48,486 nt of DNA from an uncultured Ruminococcus sp. Its GTDB lineage: Bacteria > Bacillota > Clostridia > Oscillospirales > Acutalibacteraceae. Below the pieces are notes generated by a model that saw nothing but the letters and a program-made list of their open reading frames with translations, made no database searches and was not told where the DNA came from. This document shows, in pieces, positions 1 through 7,110 of the stretch (the stretch's first letter is position 1; every line of letters begins with the position of its first letter). The stretch covers positions 1-48,486 of the forward strand of contig CADCHW010000049.1 of NCBI GenBank assembly GCA_902801245.1. The letters run 5' to 3'. The translations under genes were made by a program, and so were the position numbers.

Positions 1-109
1 TCTGATATCTAAATAAGATTATACAATATACTCCCAGGCATTGCAATAGAATTTTGCAGAATTTAGGGAGCAATTTCTAAAAATTCATAATTTTTTCACC
101 GCTTGTATA

Positions 110-138
110 TTGAAATATTTTTACAAATTTGTTATACT
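110..138 (+). promoter_or_regulatory. Probable sigma-A promoter of the toxin-antitoxin unit
   Basis: TTGAAA at 110-115 and TATACT at 133-138 are separated by 17 bases. The promoter reads into the family A repeat and then the antitoxin gene, so the transcript would carry a 5' leader of about 260 bases that contains the whole repeat. Inferred from match to consensus only. Confidence 0.5.
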
Positions 139-155
139 GATTTTTGCAGACAATG

Positions 156-388
156 TCGGCGGACAACGGCGGACAACGTCCGCAGGAGATACGTGAAGAT
201 AGTCTTTTTAAGCAATAACTTCATGCACCCGACCGAGCAGACAACGTCCGCAGGAGATACGTTCGGTGTGATTGTTATTGTACAAACAAAGTTGGTCTAA
301 AACTTCCGCATTAAACTAATTATCGGTCGGGTAATAAAAGTCAGACTAGCAATGACTATCTTCACGTATTAAAACTTCACGTATTAAA
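156..388 (+). repeat. Family A dispersed repeat, copy A1 (leader of antitoxin)
   Basis: It starts with tandem GCGGACAAC units and the hairpin GCGGAC-AAC-GTCCGC. ACGTGAAGATAGT then pairs with ACTATCTTCACGT about 190 bases later, and inside this CCCGACCGA pairs with TCGGTCGGG. The last 15 bases (CTTCACGTATTAAAA) are duplicated in tandem. It ends at an A-rich run that merges with the Shine-Dalgarno site of the antitoxin gene. The copy at 901-1101 is very similar. It could be a MITE-like element or a structured leader RNA. Confidence 0.8.
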
Positions 389-403
389 AAAGGAGGAATA
401 AAA

Positions 404-610
404 ATGTTGAATGCAAGAGAATATGCAACATCTGTATTTAATTCACTTAACGAAAGCCAGCTTATAGATTTTTTAAGATTTTTTGCTGACGATAACACTT
501 TGGCACGAATTGAAAGTGATATGATTGCTTCGGGAGTAGAAAGAAAACGTTACAGCAGTTTTAAAGAACTCTTGCAAGATATTGATAATGAGGAATATGA
601 CGATGAATGA
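404..610 (+). CDS. Antitoxin of a type II toxin-antitoxin pair
   Basis: This 68-residue acidic protein has no domain I can name with certainty. Its size, its position directly before a YafQ-type toxin, and an overlap of 8 bases with that gene mark it as the cognate antitoxin. The N-terminal half, up to about residue 45, would be the DNA-binding and dimerising part. The acidic tail (NEEYDDE) would wrap the toxin. The ribosome site AGGAGG lies 7 bases before the ATG and directly follows repeat A1. By analogy with RelB/DinJ systems, the complex probably represses its own promoter at 110-138. I see no clear operator palindrome outside the repeat. Confidence 0.75.
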   Translation: MLNAREYATSVFNSLNESQLIDFLRFFADDNTLARIESDMIASGVERKRYSSFKELLQDIDNEEYDDE

Positions 611-896
611 AAAAAAGCCTAAATATCAAATTGAACAAACTGCTGTATTTCGTAGAGATTTAAAGAGAGCTAAAAGGAGAGGTTTAAATCTTTCATTATT
701 AGACGAAGTTGTAACAATTCTTCAGTATGGAGAACAATTGCCAGAAAAGAACAAAGACCACGCTTTAACAGGAAATTGGGAAGAACATAGAGAATGTCAT
801 ATTCAACCTGACTGGTTACTTGTTTATCGTATCATTGAAGATACTCTGATATTATCTCTTGTTCGTACAGGTACTCATAGTGATTTGAAATTTTAA
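603..896 (+). CDS. YafQ-family mRNA interferase toxin
   Basis: This 97-residue basic protein belongs to the RelE/ParE superfamily. Toxins of this family bind the ribosome and cut mRNA in the A site. Diagnostic blocks are FRRDLKRAKRRG near the N-terminus, DHALTGNWEEHRECHIQPDWLL in the middle and LVRTGTHSDL at the C-terminus. These match YafQ, in which the histidines and aspartate of the H-x-x-P-D-W and T-G-T-H-S-D segments are catalytic. The ATG at 603 overlaps the antitoxin stop (608-610), giving translational coupling. An upstream in-frame ATG at 582 is less likely because it lies deep in the antitoxin. All expected key residues are present, so the toxin looks intact. Confidence 0.85.
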   Translation: MNEKKPKYQIEQTAVFRRDLKRAKRRGLNLSLLDEVVTILQYGEQLPEKNKDHALTGNWEEHRECHIQPDWLLVYRIIEDTLILSLVRTGTHSDLKF

Positions 897-900
897 TTTG

Positions 901-1101
901 CGTGCGGGCAACGGCGGACAACGTCCGCAGGAAACACGTGAATATAGTCTTTTTAAGTAATAACTTCACGCACCCGACCGAAAGTATTCGGTGTGATTGT
1001 TATTATATGAAATAAAGTTGGTCTAAAACTTCCGCATTAAACTAATTATCGGTCGGGTAATAAAAGTCAGACTAACAATGACCATCTTCACGTATTAAAA
1101 A
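901..1101 (+). repeat. Family A dispersed repeat, copy A2 (leader of thioredoxin)
   Basis: It is nearly colinear with A1: GCGGAC-AAC-GTCCGC hairpin, ACGTGAATATAGT / (A)CCATCTTCACGT outer pair, CCCGACCGA / TCGGTCGGG inner pair. It begins 4 bases after the toxin stop and ends just before the AAGGAG of trxA. With A1 it forms a direct repeat around the toxin-antitoxin pair. Confidence 0.8.
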
Positions 1102-1116
1102 AAGGAGTGATTTATA

Positions 1117-1431
1117 ATGGCTTTAAAGCTTACATCGGAAAATTTTGAAAACGAGGTTCTCAAAAGCGAAGAACCTTTCCTTGTAGACTTCTATGCAGAT
1201 TGGTGCGGTCCTTGTCAAATGCTAGCTCCGATTATAATTTCCGATTCGGATATAGGTGTTCGTGTCGGCAAGCTGAATGTTGACGAGGAAGTTCCGCTTG
1301 CGTTACAGTATGGTGTTCGTTCAATTCCGTTCCTTATGCTTTTTAAAAATGGCGAGGTTGTCGCAAAAACTCTCGGTTATCAGGAAAAGGAAGAAATTCT
1401 TAAAATGATTGAGGACGCAAATGTCGATTAA
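1117..1431 (+). CDS. trxA: Thioredoxin
   Basis: This 104-residue cytoplasmic dithiol-disulfide oxidoreductase carries the active site WCGPC (Cys30 and Cys33), FYADW before it, the VGKLNVDEE strand and SIPF with the cis-proline. The segment between the active site and KLNVDE is three residues shorter than in E. coli Trx; the fold should tolerate this. AAGGAG lies 10 bases before the ATG, at the edge of repeat A2. The stop overlaps the next gene, which encodes a ferredoxin-thioredoxin-reductase-like protein. The pair therefore suggests that this thioredoxin is reduced through an iron-sulfur protein rather than only by NADPH-dependent TrxB. That coupling is inference from context. Confidence 0.93.
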   Translation: MALKLTSENFENEVLKSEEPFLVDFYADWCGPCQMLAPIIISDSDIGVRVGKLNVDEEVPLALQYGVRSIPFLMLFKNGEVVAKTLGYQEKEEILKMIEDANVD

Positions 1432-1621
1432 ACTTAACCCAAACGAAAAAATAGTTGCGATGATTAAGGACGGACTTCAAAAAAAGAACGGCTACTGCCC
1501 TTGCAGACTTGAAATTATCCCCGAAAACAAATGTATCTGCAAGGAGTTCAGAGAGCAAATGGCAGACCCCGATTTTGAGGGATTTTGTCATTGCAGATTA
1601 TATTATAAAAGTAAAGACTAG
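1421..1621 (+). CDS. Ferredoxin-thioredoxin reductase catalytic-domain protein
   Basis: This 66-residue protein has three C-x-C motifs: CPC (26-28), CIC (38-40) and CHC (56-58). They appear in the order seen in the catalytic chain of ferredoxin-thioredoxin reductase, where four cysteines bind a 4Fe-4S cluster and two form the redox-active disulfide. It is shorter than the plant or cyanobacterial chain (about 110 residues), and the spacing differs: 9 residues between CPC and CIC, 15 between CIC and CHC. The ATG at 1421 is chosen over a TTG at 1409 because GAGGA sits 5 bases before it. It overlaps trxA by 11 bases, so the two are translationally coupled. Its role in reducing TrxA is inferred. 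Confidence 0.8.
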   Translation: MSIKLNPNEKIVAMIKDGLQKKNGYCPCRLEIIPENKCICKEFREQMADPDFEGFCHCRLYYKSKD

Positions 1622-1630
1622 TAAAATCAA

Positions 1631-1676
1631 AGTGCTGTGAAAATATAACTAATTTTTGCAGCACTGTATTTTGGTA
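1631..1676 (+). terminator. Probable intrinsic terminator of the trxA unit
   Basis: GTGCTG (1632-1637) pairs with CAGCAC (1659-1664), and the stem extends through AAAA/TTTT with two wobble pairs. A short T-containing tail (TGTATTTT) follows. Confidence 0.45.
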
Positions 1677-1692
1677 TGGGAAAGTGATTAAA

Positions 1693-2538
1693 ATGAAAAC
1701 AGGACTTGTACTCGAAGGCGGTGCAATGAGAGCTACTTACACAATAGGAGTTCTCGATGTGCTTATGGAAAACAATATTGAATTTGACGGAATAATCGGA
1801 GTTTCGGCAGGTGCTATTCACGGCTTGTCTTATGTCGCAAAGCAGCCCGGCAGGAATATCAGATATTACAAAAAGTACGCTTCCGACAAGCGGTTTATGA
1901 GCTGGTCAAATTTTATCAGAACAGGCGACCTTGTCGGCAAAGATTTTTGTTACAGCGAAATCCCGTGGAAACTCGACCCGTTCGACAACGAAACTTTCAA
2001 AAAATCAAAAACGGAATTTTATGCGGTTGCCGCAAATATCGAAACGGGGGAAAGCGAATATCTGAGAATTAAAGACCTTAAAGACCCTGTTCAAATGGAA
2101 TACCTGAGAGCCTCGGCATCATTGCCGATTGTGTCGAAGCCGGTTGAAGTTGACGGTATGAAACTGCTTGACGGCGGAATGACCGACAGTATACCTCTGA
2201 GAGCTTTTCAAAATATGGGATTCGAGAAAAATGTTGTTGTTGCAACAAGGTCGGACGGATTTGTAAAGCACGATGAACAGGTCGGCTTGACAAGTATGAT
2301 GTATAAGAATTATCCGAAGTTTGTATCTGCCGTAAGATATCGTGCCAAAATGTACAATGATGAAAAAGCGTACATACTTTTACAGGAGAAACTCGGAAAT
2401 ATATTTTTCTTTCGTCCGAATGAGGAGCTTAATATTACAAGAACAGACACAGACCCCGAACATCTTGAAGCAATTTATCAAATCGGCAGAAGAGATGCAC
2501 AGACAAGACTTTCGGAGCTTTTGGAATTCCTTAATTAA
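1693..2538 (+). CDS. Patatin-like phospholipase family protein
   Basis: This 281-residue predicted serine lipid acyl hydrolase has a Ser-Asp dyad. LVLEGGAMR (residues 5-13) is the oxyanion G-G-x-R segment. GVSAG (36-40) carries the nucleophile Ser38, and DGG (160-162) carries the Asp. The family matches bacterial YjjU/RssA-type single-domain patatins, probably cytoplasmic or membrane-associated because there is no signal peptide. The ATG at 1693 is preferred over a GTG at 1684 because GGGA lies at good spacing before it. It stands alone between a terminator and convergent minus-strand genes. The substrate cannot be read from the sequence. Confidence 0.88.
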   Translation: MKTGLVLEGGAMRATYTIGVLDVLMENNIEFDGIIGVSAGAIHGLSYVAKQPGRNIRYYKKYASDKRFMSWSNFIRTGDLVGKDFCYSEIPWKLDPFDNETFKKSKTEFYAVAANIETGESEYLRIKDLKDPVQMEYLRASASLPIVSKPVEVDGMKLLDGGMTDSIPLRAFQNMGFEKNVVVATRSDGFVKHDEQVGLTSMMYKNYPKFVSAVRYRAKMYNDEKAYILLQEKLGNIFFFRPNEELNITRTDTDPEHLEAIYQIGRRDAQTRLSELLEFLN

Positions 2539-2637
2539 ATGTGCAGTTATTATTAAAATAATTTTCACATAAAATAAATCCTGCTGTTACAAAACAAACT
2601 TCCGCCCACCAAACACCAAATAATTACGCATTACGCA

Positions 2638-3663
2638 TTATTTAGTCCGCTCGTAAAACAAATTATTTTCAATAATATCTTTTCTGTACTTAACATCAAC
2701 CGCATACGCAAGCATAATCTTACAATATGCCGCAGAAGTGTTAATATTATACAAAGGTATTATCCGATAATTTTCCATACCCTCAACAGACTTATATCTA
2801 TATTCAGTTCTCTTAACCGAATACACAAACACATCTACTCCGTTTTCAAAACATCTTTCCGCAAATTTCGGAAATGCCGTAACAGCACCGTCGTTACAAA
2901 ACGTTGACGAATGATACAATTTCAGCAAAACGGCAGACTTCCCCGATATGTCAACAGCGTTAAAATCCATTCCCACATAGCTGTGCAGAAGTAAAACATC
3001 ATTGCGGAAACGAACTTTTTCTTTTCTGAGAAAAAACGTCTTTTCATTGGGCATTGTGCATTCTGGGTTAATGTTGGCGGCAGTCCGCTTAAAATGATTG
3101 TTTTCAATTACACCGAACTCCGCACCGCCCCAAGATGTAAAGCTGTCGAGGTAACCGTCCGCTTCGTTAAGTCTTGTTGAAACATACACCTTTACGGATT
3201 CACCCTTATTTTTCCACACGGTAAACACACCCGTATTATTATGAATACCGTTCACAAAATCGGAAATAAAATCAATTGACGCTTTAAAATTCTCCGTGCC
3301 ATTGCTTTGAGGTAAGGTCAAAACATAATCCGCTGCCGTGATTACAACGGGAATTTTCACCCAAGAAAGAACAAATCCCAGCATAGCGGAGGTATATGCG
3401 AGGGTGTCACTTCCGTGAGTTATTATCACACCGTCATATTTTTCATAATCGATATCAAGCATAAAATTGCAGATTCTTGTTAAGGTATTGCAATTTGCAT
3501 TTTCGCTCAGAATATTAAACGGGGAGAGGTATTCAAATTCAGTACTGTCGTAATCACTGCATATATCGAGAAGAATTTTTGACGCTTCGCTGTCAACATC
3601 GGCGATTCCGTTTTTAACGGTACTTCCGATAGTTCCGCCTGTAAATACAACTAAAATTCTCAA
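2638..3663 (-). CDS. Asparaginase-family protein
   Basis: This 341-residue protein would hydrolyse L-asparagine to aspartate and ammonia if it is a true asparaginase. The N-terminal signature FTGGTIGS (7-14) has the first catalytic Thr. ITHGSDTLAYT (81-91) is the second signature, with Ser in place of the usual Thr in H-G-T-D-T; Asp86 is kept. No signal peptide is seen, so it resembles cytoplasmic type I enzymes. The later region is divergent: the LP-x-S-D-A segment typical of type I reads LPQSNGTENF here. The start overlaps the stop of the upstream membrane-protein gene by 4 bases, so the two form an operon. Substrate specificity is uncertain. Confidence 0.8.
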   Translation of the reverse strand: MRILVVFTGGTIGSTVKNGIADVDSEASKILLDICSDYDSTEFEYLSPFNILSENANCNTLTRICNFMLDIDYEKYDGVIITHGSDTLAYTSAMLGFVLSWVKIPVVITAADYVLTLPQSNGTENFKASIDFISDFVNGIHNNTGVFTVWKNKGESVKVYVSTRLNEADGYLDSFTSWGGAEFGVIENNHFKRTAANINPECTMPNEKTFFLRKEKVRFRNDVLLLHSYVGMDFNAVDISGKSAVLLKLYHSSTFCNDGAVTAFPKFAERCFENGVDVFVYSVKRTEYRYKSVEGMENYRIIPLYNINTSAAYCKIMLAYAVDVKYRKDIIENNLFYERTK

Positions 3664-4178
3664 CTCTTATCACCTTTCCGAAAACGATATGAAAACACTG
3701 TATATATTATCGGCACGGCAAGCACTGTCACAAACATTACTATGTAAAAAAATGCCGACGAGCTTTTAGCCAACAATAACGACAAATACGATATTCCGCC
3801 CAATATGCTAACAGCAATACCGCACACAAACGGTGCAGAGATAAAGCGTTCAGCGAAGTCCGCAAATTTCTTGTTGATATAGCTTTTCTTATTTGCACCT
3901 ACAGCAATAATTATTCCCACAATTCCGGCAATTATTTGAACAATCGTTAGGACATTTACGGAGAGTGTGAAAACGGCTTTGACATCATTAAGCTTGGATA
4001 AAAAAACCGTCCACGTACCGACTTCGGAGTAATCAACGTTGGACTGTACGATATCGTTTACGGTGCTGATAATGCCCACGGCTTTTCCCAGCAAGATTAA
4101 AATAAAGTTGAGAAAACCGCAAATTATTAATGCTATTGAAGATATAATAACTCTTGCGGTATACGGTAAAGTTGACAT
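3660..4178 (-). CDS. Small four-helix membrane protein, function unknown
   Basis: This 172-residue protein has four strong hydrophobic segments at roughly 8-36, 73-95, 113-135 and 140-163, and short charged loops (NKKSYINKK, FRKGDKS at the end). I recognise no family. The Shine-Dalgarno GGAGGG lies 6 bases before the ATG on the minus strand. It overlaps the asparaginase-family gene by 4 bases and should be co-transcribed with it. A role in transport or as a membrane partner of the asparaginase is possible but not shown. Confidence 0.75.
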   Translation of the reverse strand: MSTLPYTARVIISSIALIICGFLNFILILLGKAVGIISTVNDIVQSNVDYSEVGTWTVFLSKLNDVKAVFTLSVNVLTIVQIIAGIVGIIIAVGANKKSYINKKFADFAERFISAPFVCGIAVSILGGISYLSLLLAKSSSAFFYIVMFVTVLAVPIIYTVFSYRFRKGDKS

Positions 4179-4239
4179 AAAATTCCCTCCAATATTTGGT
4201 TATAGTATGATTATAGCACAAACAAGAAAAATTTACAAG

Positions 4240-4262
4240 GCGGACAATGTCCGCAGGAAATT
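4240..4262 (+). repeat. Family A end fragment
   Basis: The isolated hairpin GCGGACAATGTCCGC with the trailing AGGA matches the first bases of the family A repeat; the rest of the element is absent. It lies upstream of the minus-strand membrane-protein gene, 100 bases before the complete copy A3. Confidence 0.6.
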
Positions 4263-4317
4263 GGAAATTGATTCAAAAAACAAATTATGAATAAATGTCA
4301 AATTAACAACTTTTGTA

Positions 4318-4346
4318 TTGTAATGAACTTGATTTTATATTATAAT
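4318..4346 (+). promoter_or_regulatory. Probable sigma-A promoter of the DHHW-family gene
   Basis: TTGTAA (4318-4323) and TATAAT (4341-4346) are 17 bases apart. It reads into repeat A3, again putting a whole family A copy in the leader of the downstream gene. Confidence 0.5.
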
Positions 4347-4365
4347 AATAAAAGATAATACAGCG

Positions 4366-4622
4366 GCAGACAACGGCGGACAATGTCCGCAGGAGATACA
4401 TAAAGATAGTTCTTATTAATCTTAATTTCCTGCCCACCGAAAGTATTTGGAATTGGCAATTATTTTTCTGTTCGCTATTCTTTAACTTTCGTATCTGAAT
4501 AAAAGTATTTGATATGATTGTTACTGTACCAAATAAAGTTGTTTAAAAACTACCGCATTAGATTAACTATCGGTCGGGTAATAGAAGTTATGGATAAAAC
4601 ATACTATCTACACGTATTAAAA
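4366..4622 (+). repeat. Family A dispersed repeat, copy A3 (long variant)
   Basis: It has the GCGGACAATGTCCGC end hairpin, a TCGGTCGGGTAATAGAAGT block and the closing ACACGTATTAAAA. It is about 55 bases longer than A1/A2, with an extra central stretch around 4450-4510. The outer stem is degenerate (ATAAAGATAGT against ACTATCTACACGT). It ends directly at the AAGGAG of the next gene, as in A1 and A2. Confidence 0.75.
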
Positions 4623-4635
4623 AAAGGAGATGTTT

Positions 4636-5850
4636 ATGAGTAGTTATTCTCACAGAGGTTATGAACAGAGAAGCGGCGGTTACGGCCGCAGACGACACAA
4701 AGCTTCCGGGTTTAAACGTAAACCCTCAGGCGGTGAAGCCGCTAAAGGTCTTGTTACTTTTATTTTAATAATCGTTTTATCTGCTTTGGTATTCATTTTT
4801 ATAAAATATTTAAAACCATTTCTGAATTCATTTAATGATAATAATTCTGTCGAAGCTGTGGAAACCCTCGATGTCGCTACCCCCGATTCACCCGATATTC
4901 CGGTAGGGGAGTTTGATAAGGTAGATGATAAAATTTTCGTGTCAAACGGCAGGGGATACCTTATGTTTAAGGGGATTAACGATACAGCCGTAAATTATGC
5001 CGCTACCCTTAACAGCATTGTATCTTCCGTTGACGATGATATCATTGTTTACAATATGGTTATCCCCACAAATACCGAGTTCGGTCTTGACGGCGATATG
5101 AGCGAGTATACTCATTCTCAGCGAGATAATCTCGATAAGATAAATTCCGCTCTTATGGATAATGTTGTAAATGTGGATTTGTACAAAACGCTCGACCTTC
5201 ACAGCAGCGAGTACATCTATTACAGAACAGACGAAAGCCTTACTTCCTTGGGTGCTTACTATATCTACAGGGAATTTGCACAGACTGCCGATTTTGCCCC
5301 CGACTACATTTATTCGATTGACAGGCTTTCCGAGAAAAAGGGGAGTATCGGCAGATTTGAAGGGACATTCATCAAGCGTACCACAGACGAGAAAATTCAG
5401 CCGCACGGAAATCAGGAGCTATTCAATAATGCGGACAGCATTGATTTCTACAAGCTGCCCGTACATTATAACTGCGACAGCGTAGACATCAGAACAGGCA
5501 AGAGAACGGAAACAGATTTGTTTACAACTGATAATGCTGTTATCGACCCGTTGAGTGTGTTTCCCGGAAAGGATACGGAGCTTCTGGAAATTTCAAACGA
5601 AGAAAACCATAATGACGAAAATCTTCTCATTGTAAAAGACCATATAGGCGAGCCTGTTATAGGTTATCTTATTCCGGCTTATGATAAGGTTTACGTTGTA
5701 GACGCACAGTTATATAAACAAAATTTGAGCGAGTACATACGCAGCAATGATATAACTCAGGTGCTTATTCTGAGCGGTATAGCAAATGCTAACAACTCAC
5801 TTTATTGTCAGAGATTGAGGGATTTATTTGACAGCAGTACATCAGGTTAA
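4636..5850 (+). CDS. Membrane-anchored DHHW/AlgX-like protein, probably catalytically dead
   Basis: This 404-residue protein has a basic, glycine/arginine-rich N-terminus (about 1-35), one transmembrane helix (about 38-58) and a large extracellular domain. The domain follows the layout of the DHHW family (SGNH-like, related to AlgX/AlgJ O-acetyl-group handling). A YYRTD-x-x-x-TSLGAYY block corresponds to the D-H-H-W motif, and a late LLIVKD...YVVD block corresponds to the segment with the catalytic Ser (normally K-D-S). Here D-H-H-W reads DESL and K-D-S reads KDH, so both the histidine and the serine are lost. The ATG at 4636 has GGAG 6 bases before it; another ATG at 4630 overlaps that site. 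The gene is probably co-transcribed with the Nudix gene 37 bases downstream. Confidence 0.7.
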   Translation: MSSYSHRGYEQRSGGYGRRRHKASGFKRKPSGGEAAKGLVTFILIIVLSALVFIFIKYLKPFLNSFNDNNSVEAVETLDVATPDSPDIPVGEFDKVDDKIFVSNGRGYLMFKGINDTAVNYAATLNSIVSSVDDDIIVYNMVIPTNTEFGLDGDMSEYTHSQRDNLDKINSALMDNVVNVDLYKTLDLHSSEYIYYRTDESLTSLGAYYIYREFAQTADFAPDYIYSIDRLSEKKGSIGRFEGTFIKRTTDEKIQPHGNQELFNNADSIDFYKLPVHYNCDSVDIRTGKRTETDLFTTDNAVIDPLSVFPGKDTELLEISNEENHNDENLLIVKDHIGEPVIGYLIPAYDKVYVVDAQLYKQNLSEYIRSNDITQVLILSGIANANNSLYCQRLRDLFDSSTSG

Positions 5851-5887
5851 TAAAATCAGAAACAATAATTATATAGGAGGTGACAGT

Positions 5888-6616
5888 ATGCTTGGAAAAA
5901 AGCTTGATGTTAAAGTAGTTGCGGCTATTCCTTATGCCGGACTTTACAGCGGATATTATATGGTAGGAAACCGCAGGCGGAATATTTATCTTATCTCAAA
6001 GGACAAGCCGAGAGATTATGTTCACTGCACCGTAATTGCAATGGTTCAGGCAAGAAATTCCACTCAGACCAAGCTTATTGCCGCCCCGGAGGGTCAGATT
6101 TATTATGAGCCGCTTATTAAGAAGCGTCTTCGCCGTTTGCGTAATTTCAGAGTGGGAAGAATAAGCTGTCTGTATGAAAAGTCGTGCGGTGCTATAGTTT
6201 TTTACAGAGCCCCCGACAAGGTTAAGGTTCTGCTTGTAAAGAACAAAAACGGAAGATACTGGTCATTTCCCAAAGGTCACGTTGAGCTGGGAGAAAACGA
6301 ACGTCAAACAGCTATGCGTGAGATAAAAGAGGAAACCGACCTTGATGTTAAGATTCACCCTGGATTCAGGGAAACAAGCGACTACTGTCCTTTTGGAAAG
6401 GTTCGCAAGAGAGTTGTATTTTTCCTTGCGGAGGCTTACTCTGATAAAGTACATATTCAAGAAAGTGAGATTGATTATTTTATCTGGGTATCGTTTGAAC
6501 AGGCACGTGAAATGTGCTGTTACGAAAACGATTTGCGTGTTATCGACAAAGCCGAACGCTACCTCGGTGGTCGGCGGGCAACGCCCGCAGGAGATACGGT
6601 CGGCAATGCCGACTGA
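5888..6616 (+). CDS. Nudix hydrolase with N-terminal extension
   Basis: This 242-residue protein has a complete Nudix box between Gly130 and Val154, with FPKGHVELGE at its start and REIKEET at its core. It hydrolyses nucleoside-diphosphate-X compounds. The W-S-F-P-K-G-H lead-in is typical of diadenosine-tetraphosphate hydrolase-like members. Residues 1-95 form an unidentified extension rich in Tyr and Arg. GGAGGTGA lies 5 bases before the ATG at 5888. The last 17 or so residues (GGRRATPAGDTVGNAD) and the stop are encoded by repeat A4. This tail is therefore probably acquired, and the native C-terminus would have been near ERYL. Confidence 0.85.
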   Translation: MLGKKLDVKVVAAIPYAGLYSGYYMVGNRRRNIYLISKDKPRDYVHCTVIAMVQARNSTQTKLIAAPEGQIYYEPLIKKRLRRLRNFRVGRISCLYEKSCGAIVFYRAPDKVKVLLVKNKNGRYWSFPKGHVELGENERQTAMREIKEETDLDVKIHPGFRETSDYCPFGKVRKRVVFFLAEAYSDKVHIQESEIDYFIWVSFEQAREMCCYENDLRVIDKAERYLGGRRATPAGDTVGNAD

Positions 6617-6666
6617 AAACACGTGAATACAGTCTTTTTAAGAATAACCTCATCTACCCGATTTAA
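6569..6666 (+). repeat. Family A repeat, left half only (A4), overlapping the Nudix 3' end
   Basis: CGGCGGGCAACGCCCGCAGG, then GGTCGGCAATGCCGACTGAAA, then ACACGTGAATACAGTCTTTTTAAG and CCCGAT. This is the left arm of the element with two stacked end hairpins. The right arm is missing. It starts inside the coding region and supplies its stop codon. Confidence 0.7.
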
Positions 6667-6684
6667 AAAAGAAAAAAATTTATA

Positions 6685-7095
6685 ATGATTTATTGTTTAA
6701 TTATTACAGACCTAAATTTATTGTATAATAATTACTTTGAAAATTTTACTATTGGGTATTTTACATCTTATGAAAAGGCTCTCGAAACTGCAAACAGATA
6801 TTTAACCGAAATTGAGGGATTTAACAAGTATCCTTGCAAATATGACATCACAGAAAAGCCGATATCCGATTTTAACTGTCGAACATCGGCTGATGAAATA
6901 TTTATTGTTTTCGGTTGGAATGTTAATGATAATCTTGATGAAACGGATATTGTTGAAAGTGATTGTTTTGTTTCATATGATACTGCATTACAAGAGCTTA
7001 ATAATATGAAACTAAAGTATCATCGAAACGAATGGTGCATAGATAAATATAAGCTTGACGAATGTGAATGGGCGGACGGTTTTACTAGAGTATGA
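6685..7095 (+). CDS. Hypothetical protein
   Basis: This 136-residue soluble acidic protein has no signal peptide or membrane segment. I do not recognise a family. Visible features are an N-terminal hydrophobic strand (IYCLIITDLNLLY), a mid-protein FIVFGWNVND strand and a Cys/Trp-containing C-terminus. Alternating short strands and helices suggest a small alpha-beta fold. The ribosome site is weak (AAAAAAGAAAAAAA). It ends 15 bases before nth, in the same direction, so read-through from here could transcribe nth. The base composition is AT-richer than in nth. Confidence 0.6.
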   Translation: MIYCLIITDLNLLYNNYFENFTIGYFTSYEKALETANRYLTEIEGFNKYPCKYDITEKPISDFNCRTSADEIFIVFGWNVNDNLDETDIVESDCFVSYDTALQELNNMKLKYHRNEWCIDKYKLDECEWADGFTRV

Positions 7096-7110
7096 TTGGA
7101 GAAATAATAT

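Noticed and set aside
103..300. 65-codon open frame upstream of the antitoxin gene
   Set aside because: It lies inside repeat A1, has no ribosome site and no recognisable protein; the repeat explains it.
901..1101. Family A leader as a T-box or known riboswitch
   Set aside because: I see no T-box sequence (GGGTGGNACCGCG) or specifier, and the downstream genes are unrelated to amino acids; the copies look mobile.
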